64,000 nucleotides of DNA. Source: Paenibacillus sp. V4I7 (GTDB taxonomy: Bacteria; Bacillota; Bacilli; Paenibacillales; NBRC-103111). A program made the position numbers and the translations under genes. Shown here in pieces: positions 61,858 to 64,000 of the stretch; position 1 is the first letter of the stretch; each line of letters opens with the position of its first letter. The notes beneath the pieces were generated by a model that saw nothing but the letters and a program-made list of their open reading frames with translations, did no database searches and was not told the origin of the DNA. The stretch lies in assembly GCF_030817275.1 (NCBI RefSeq), contig NZ_JAUSZD010000002.1:1984001-2048000 (forward strand), given 5' to 3'.

Positions 61858-62487
61858 ATGAAGTGTAGTGAGATCCAGGAATTATTTGGAGTATATTGGG
61901 ATTTGCCGAATGATGACCTGCGTCGTGCCGCGGTGGATGAGCATATAACGACTTGTGCCGAATGTGCAGAAGAATTTCAAATATGGGAAGAAAGTACGGT
62001 CCTCATTCGTACTGCGGCGATCGAGAGTGAGCTGCCTGATTACGAGCCAATGGTTTCCGGCAAGGTTATGAATCGAATTTATGAAGATGAGTCATGGCGA
62101 ATTCCAGTTTCTGAACGTATGTATGCAATCTCTTACACGCTTAGACGGAATCTTACTGCTGTTATTGCTTTTTGTTTAGCCTTATTCGTATTCAGCTTCT
62201 TATTTGCAATTGTGTACGATGGTACGCCGCAATCCTCAATAGCAACTGCGGATAATTCCTTGTTTGATCTCCAAGCGCCTCAAGCCTTGAAGACCACAGG
62301 AGCTGAATCGATGAATGGCCATAAGATGGGAGACGCGGTAGCGAGCCTGAATCCTAGTTTCATGGAACCTTTACGCTTCCACGTTGGACCTATTCACTCT
62401 TATCCGCATTACTTACTGGTCGTTTCGATACTAGGTCTAATTGCTACAATCATTATTATGAATTGGTTATCACGAACAAAAGCATAA
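61858..62487 (+). CDS. Anti-sigma factor with zinc-finger (zf-HC2) and membrane helices
   Basis: A protein of 209 residues. The N-terminal anti-sigma zinc motif is His29-x3-Cys33-x2-Cys36 (EHITTCAECAEEF). One membrane helix lies near residues 97-118 (AVIAFCLALFVFSFLFAIVY) and another at the C-terminus (LLVVSILGLIATIIIMNWL), so both ends are probably cytoplasmic. It should hold the ECF sigma factor until cut or changed by a signal. Having two helices, it differs from the single-span RsiW. Confidence 0.9.
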   Translation: MKCSEIQELFGVYWDLPNDDLRRAAVDEHITTCAECAEEFQIWEESTVLIRTAAIESELPDYEPMVSGKVMNRIYEDESWRIPVSERMYAISYTLRRNLTAVIAFCLALFVFSFLFAIVYDGTPQSSIATADNSLFDLQAPQALKTTGAESMNGHKMGDAVASLNPSFMEPLRFHVGPIHSYPHYLLVVSILGLIATIIIMNWLSRTKA

Positions 62488-62512
62488 TGCTCCTGTAGGA
62501 GCATTTTTTATT
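62486..62512 (+). terminator. Terminator after the sigma/anti-sigma pair
   Basis: AATGCTCC-TGTA-GGAGCATT followed by TTTTATTTT. Confidence 0.9.
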
Positions 62513-62539
62513 TTATAGAGATGGTGGAGGGGCAAGCAA

Positions 62540-63121
62540 ATGACAACAATCGGATTCATACGACATGGGAGTACAGAGTGGAATCGTCTTGGAAAGCTGC
62601 AGGGGCAGCTGGATACGGAATTAACCGGGGAAGGCAGAGAGCAAGCACGGTTACTTGGACTAAGATTAGCACAAGAAACCTGGGATGGCATTATAAGCAG
62701 TGACCTGATGAGAGCAAGAGAAACTGCACAAATTGTTTCGGACCTATCTGGGATACCCATTATACGCACGGACAAGAGGCTAAGAGAGCGTAAATATGGA
62801 CAGGTAGAAGGAACTACCGTTGCGGAAAGAGAAGAGCGCTGGGGGCCCGATTGGAAGCTTCAGGAACTAGGTCAAGAGTCGGATGATGATCTATGGAAAC
62901 GATGGACAGAGCTAGAAGAAGATTTGATTCAGGCATATCCGAATGGGAAAATATTATTAATTTCTCATGGTGGTTTTATCGTGCAGATTCTTAGGGTTCT
63001 TCGCATGGATAGTGAAGATTTTCTACAGAATACATCTCTGACCATTCTACTTCGCCAAGAAGAAGGCTGGGAGCTTCAATTATATAACTGTTTAACTCAC
63101 TTACAATCTATAACTGAATAA
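62540..63121 (+). CDS. Histidine phosphatase family protein
   Basis: A protein of 193 residues, ATG at 62540 after GGTGGAGGGGC. Catalytic RHG motif IGFIRHGSTEWN (His9), second Arg/Glu sites in SSDLMRARETAQIV and RERKYGQVEG, and the second His in LLISHGGFIVQ. The family includes phosphoglycerate mutase-like phosphatases and adenosylcobalamin phosphatases. Substrate cannot be told from sequence. Confidence 0.9.
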   Translation: MTTIGFIRHGSTEWNRLGKLQGQLDTELTGEGREQARLLGLRLAQETWDGIISSDLMRARETAQIVSDLSGIPIIRTDKRLRERKYGQVEGTTVAEREERWGPDWKLQELGQESDDDLWKRWTELEEDLIQAYPNGKILLISHGGFIVQILRVLRMDSEDFLQNTSLTILLRQEEGWELQLYNCLTHLQSITE

Positions 63122-63135
63122 TGACTATAAAGTAA

Positions 63136-63169
63136 AACATGACTTTTTTGAAAGAGTCATGTTTTTTTA
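63136..63169 (+). terminator. Terminator after the histidine phosphatase gene
   Basis: AACATGACT-N10-AGTCATGTT followed by TTTTTTATTTC. Confidence 0.85.
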
Positions 63170-63256
63170 TTTCGATTGGAATATTTTCGGTGAAAAATCC
63201 CATAATGGTTACTAGAAACCTCGGAGCTGAAAGCTTCGCTAAATGGGGGATGTAGG

Positions 63257-64000
63257 ATGGAAATGAACCTAGCGGATATGCTCAGTTATGCCGATATCCA
63301 TGAATTAGGCCGAATTGCTCATACCTACGAGTGTGAGTGCAATGGTCATTCGAAGAATGAATTGATTCAATCGATTTTGAGCACGGCGCTGCGCAGAGAG
63401 ATTTTCGAGAAGCATATACAAGGCTTAACCTTGGAGGATATTCGTTTTTTGAATTCGCTGCTTTTCGATCCTCGCAATGCTTTCAGTATTGAAGAACTTG
63501 TCGCTAGAGTTCAACAATCACGATTTCAGAAGGAGGATTCAGAGGAATGGAATCCCCGGGATATGATCATTAAATTCAAGAAACTTGGATGGTTGTTTAA
63601 CGGCTATTCCCAGCAAACGAAGTTTTTATTTCATGTCCCGCAAGATCTGAAGCGTAGATTTAGTGATGTTCTAACCGGTCAGTTCAAACAAAACCTGAAA
63701 ACAACAGATGAACCCCATGTATATCGTGATGAGCAATTACTTATCGTCGATGACATCTACCATTTCTTGACGTTCATCTCTCAAGAGCAGGAAATACCAC
63801 TCACAGTGGAAGGTTCTATGTACAAAAGACAGCTTCAACAAATTCTCAATCGATTATCAGTTCAAGAAGAGATGGTACCCAAAGGGACATGGCGATTCGG
63901 TTATGGCCGTATGTTTAAGGAGTACCCGAACCGGTTTTCTTTCATCTATGATTATTGCTATTACAGGCAACTCATTAGTGAGCATTCACAAACACTTCGA
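63257..64000 (+). CDS. Protein of unknown function, 5' part (cut by window edge)
   Basis: Open from ATG 63257 to the right edge, 248 codons without a stop. An ATG two codons later (63263) is also possible; the RBS is weak (GGGGGATGTAGG). The N-terminus (DIHELGRIAHTYECECNG then SKNELIQSIL) looks like a SAP-type helix-loop-helix, used in many proteins to bind DNA. The rest is helical and charged, with some likeness in layout to helicase-associated (XPB N-terminal-like) domains. The product is not recognised with certainty. Confidence 0.65.
   Translation, partial: MEMNLADMLSYADIHELGRIAHTYECECNGHSKNELIQSILSTALRREIFEKHIQGLTLEDIRFLNSLLFDPRNAFSIEELVARVQQSRFQKEDSEEWNPRDMIIKFKKLGWLFNGYSQQTKFLFHVPQDLKRRFSDVLTGQFKQNLKTTDEPHVYRDEQLLIVDDIYHFLTFISQEQEIPLTVEGSMYKRQLQQILNRLSVQEEMVPKGTWRFGYGRMFKEYPNRFSFIYDYCYYRQLISEHSQTLR

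Noticed and set aside
63222..63262. AGCTGAAAGCTTCGCT before the last gene as a hairpin-repeat copy
   Set aside because: No TGCTTACGA box and no ACTC-AGGAGG end; only a short accidental palindrome.
1..64000. Prophage, insertion sequence or integrase
   Set aside because: No transposase, integrase or phage structural gene was found; the primase-helicase-like gene stands alone among housekeeping genes.

Overview
The window looks like a chromosomal segment of a Paenibacillus-type, endospore-forming Firmicute. The evidence is moderate GC, strong AGGAGG ribosome binding sites, frequent TTG and GTG starts, a dense set of sporulation genes (ytfJ/gerW, dacB-spmA-spmB, ypeB, spoVIF, spoIVA), a T-box, and the TRAP regulator. 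Gene order follows Bacillus subtilis over long stretches, with local insertions and losses. Species cannot be fixed from the sequence alone.

Layout. 1-5.1 kb: the end of a ytfI-like gene, ytfJ, a decayed ion-transporter pseudogene, then dacB-spmA-spmB (spore cortex and maturation) and rluB. 5.1-11.3 kb: resA-resB-resC (cytochrome c maturation) with the redox two-component system resD-resE. 11.4-13.4 kb, minus strand: serA behind a T-box leader. 13.5-19.9 kb: a mixed accessory stretch with a rhodanese, a CPBP protease, a secreted CAP-domain protein behind a structured leader, a polysaccharide deacetylase lipoprotein, and mecA. 20-21.5 kb: a Twinkle-like primase-helicase relative whose TOPRIM acidic residues are partly lost. 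21.6-38.6 kb: prsW, ypeB, ypfA, ypfB, cmk, plsC, rpsA, fni, yphA, yphB plus its small partner, der, plsY, gpsA, spoVIF, yphE, two ferredoxins around a nucleotidyltransferase, yphF and spoIVA. 38.7-47.9 kb: hbs, tRNA-Pro(GGG), a PAP2-type membrane enzyme, mtrB (TRAP), hepS-menG-mqnP-ubiX-mqnA-hepT (menaquinone head group and side chain), ndk and cheR. 48-59.8 kb: the aromatic supraoperon aroC-aroB-aroH-trpEDCFBA-hisC-tyrA. 60-64 kb: a polysaccharide deacetylase, a likely small RNA, an ECF sigma/anti-sigma pair, a histidine phosphatase and a partial gene.

How parts work together. mtrB encodes TRAP, and the trpE leader 10 kb away carries 11 in-phase (G/U)AG triplets followed by an intrinsic terminator, so sensor and target lie in one window. 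aroC makes chorismate, which feeds the trp and tyr branches and also MqnA, the first enzyme of the futalosine menaquinone route. HepS/HepT make the prenyl tail, MqnP attaches it and MenG methylates the ring. Menaquinone and the Res proteins both serve respiration.

The most unusual signal is a family of short hairpin repeats. Each has a box like TGCTTACGATGCC, then AGTTTTGC-TAAA-GCAAAACT, then TCTTAGGAGG. It occurs directly upstream of the ribosome binding site of five genes (ytfJ, spmA, gpsA, a small HTH-like gene, aroC). Three loci carry tandem copies, and several units change both hairpin arms together.
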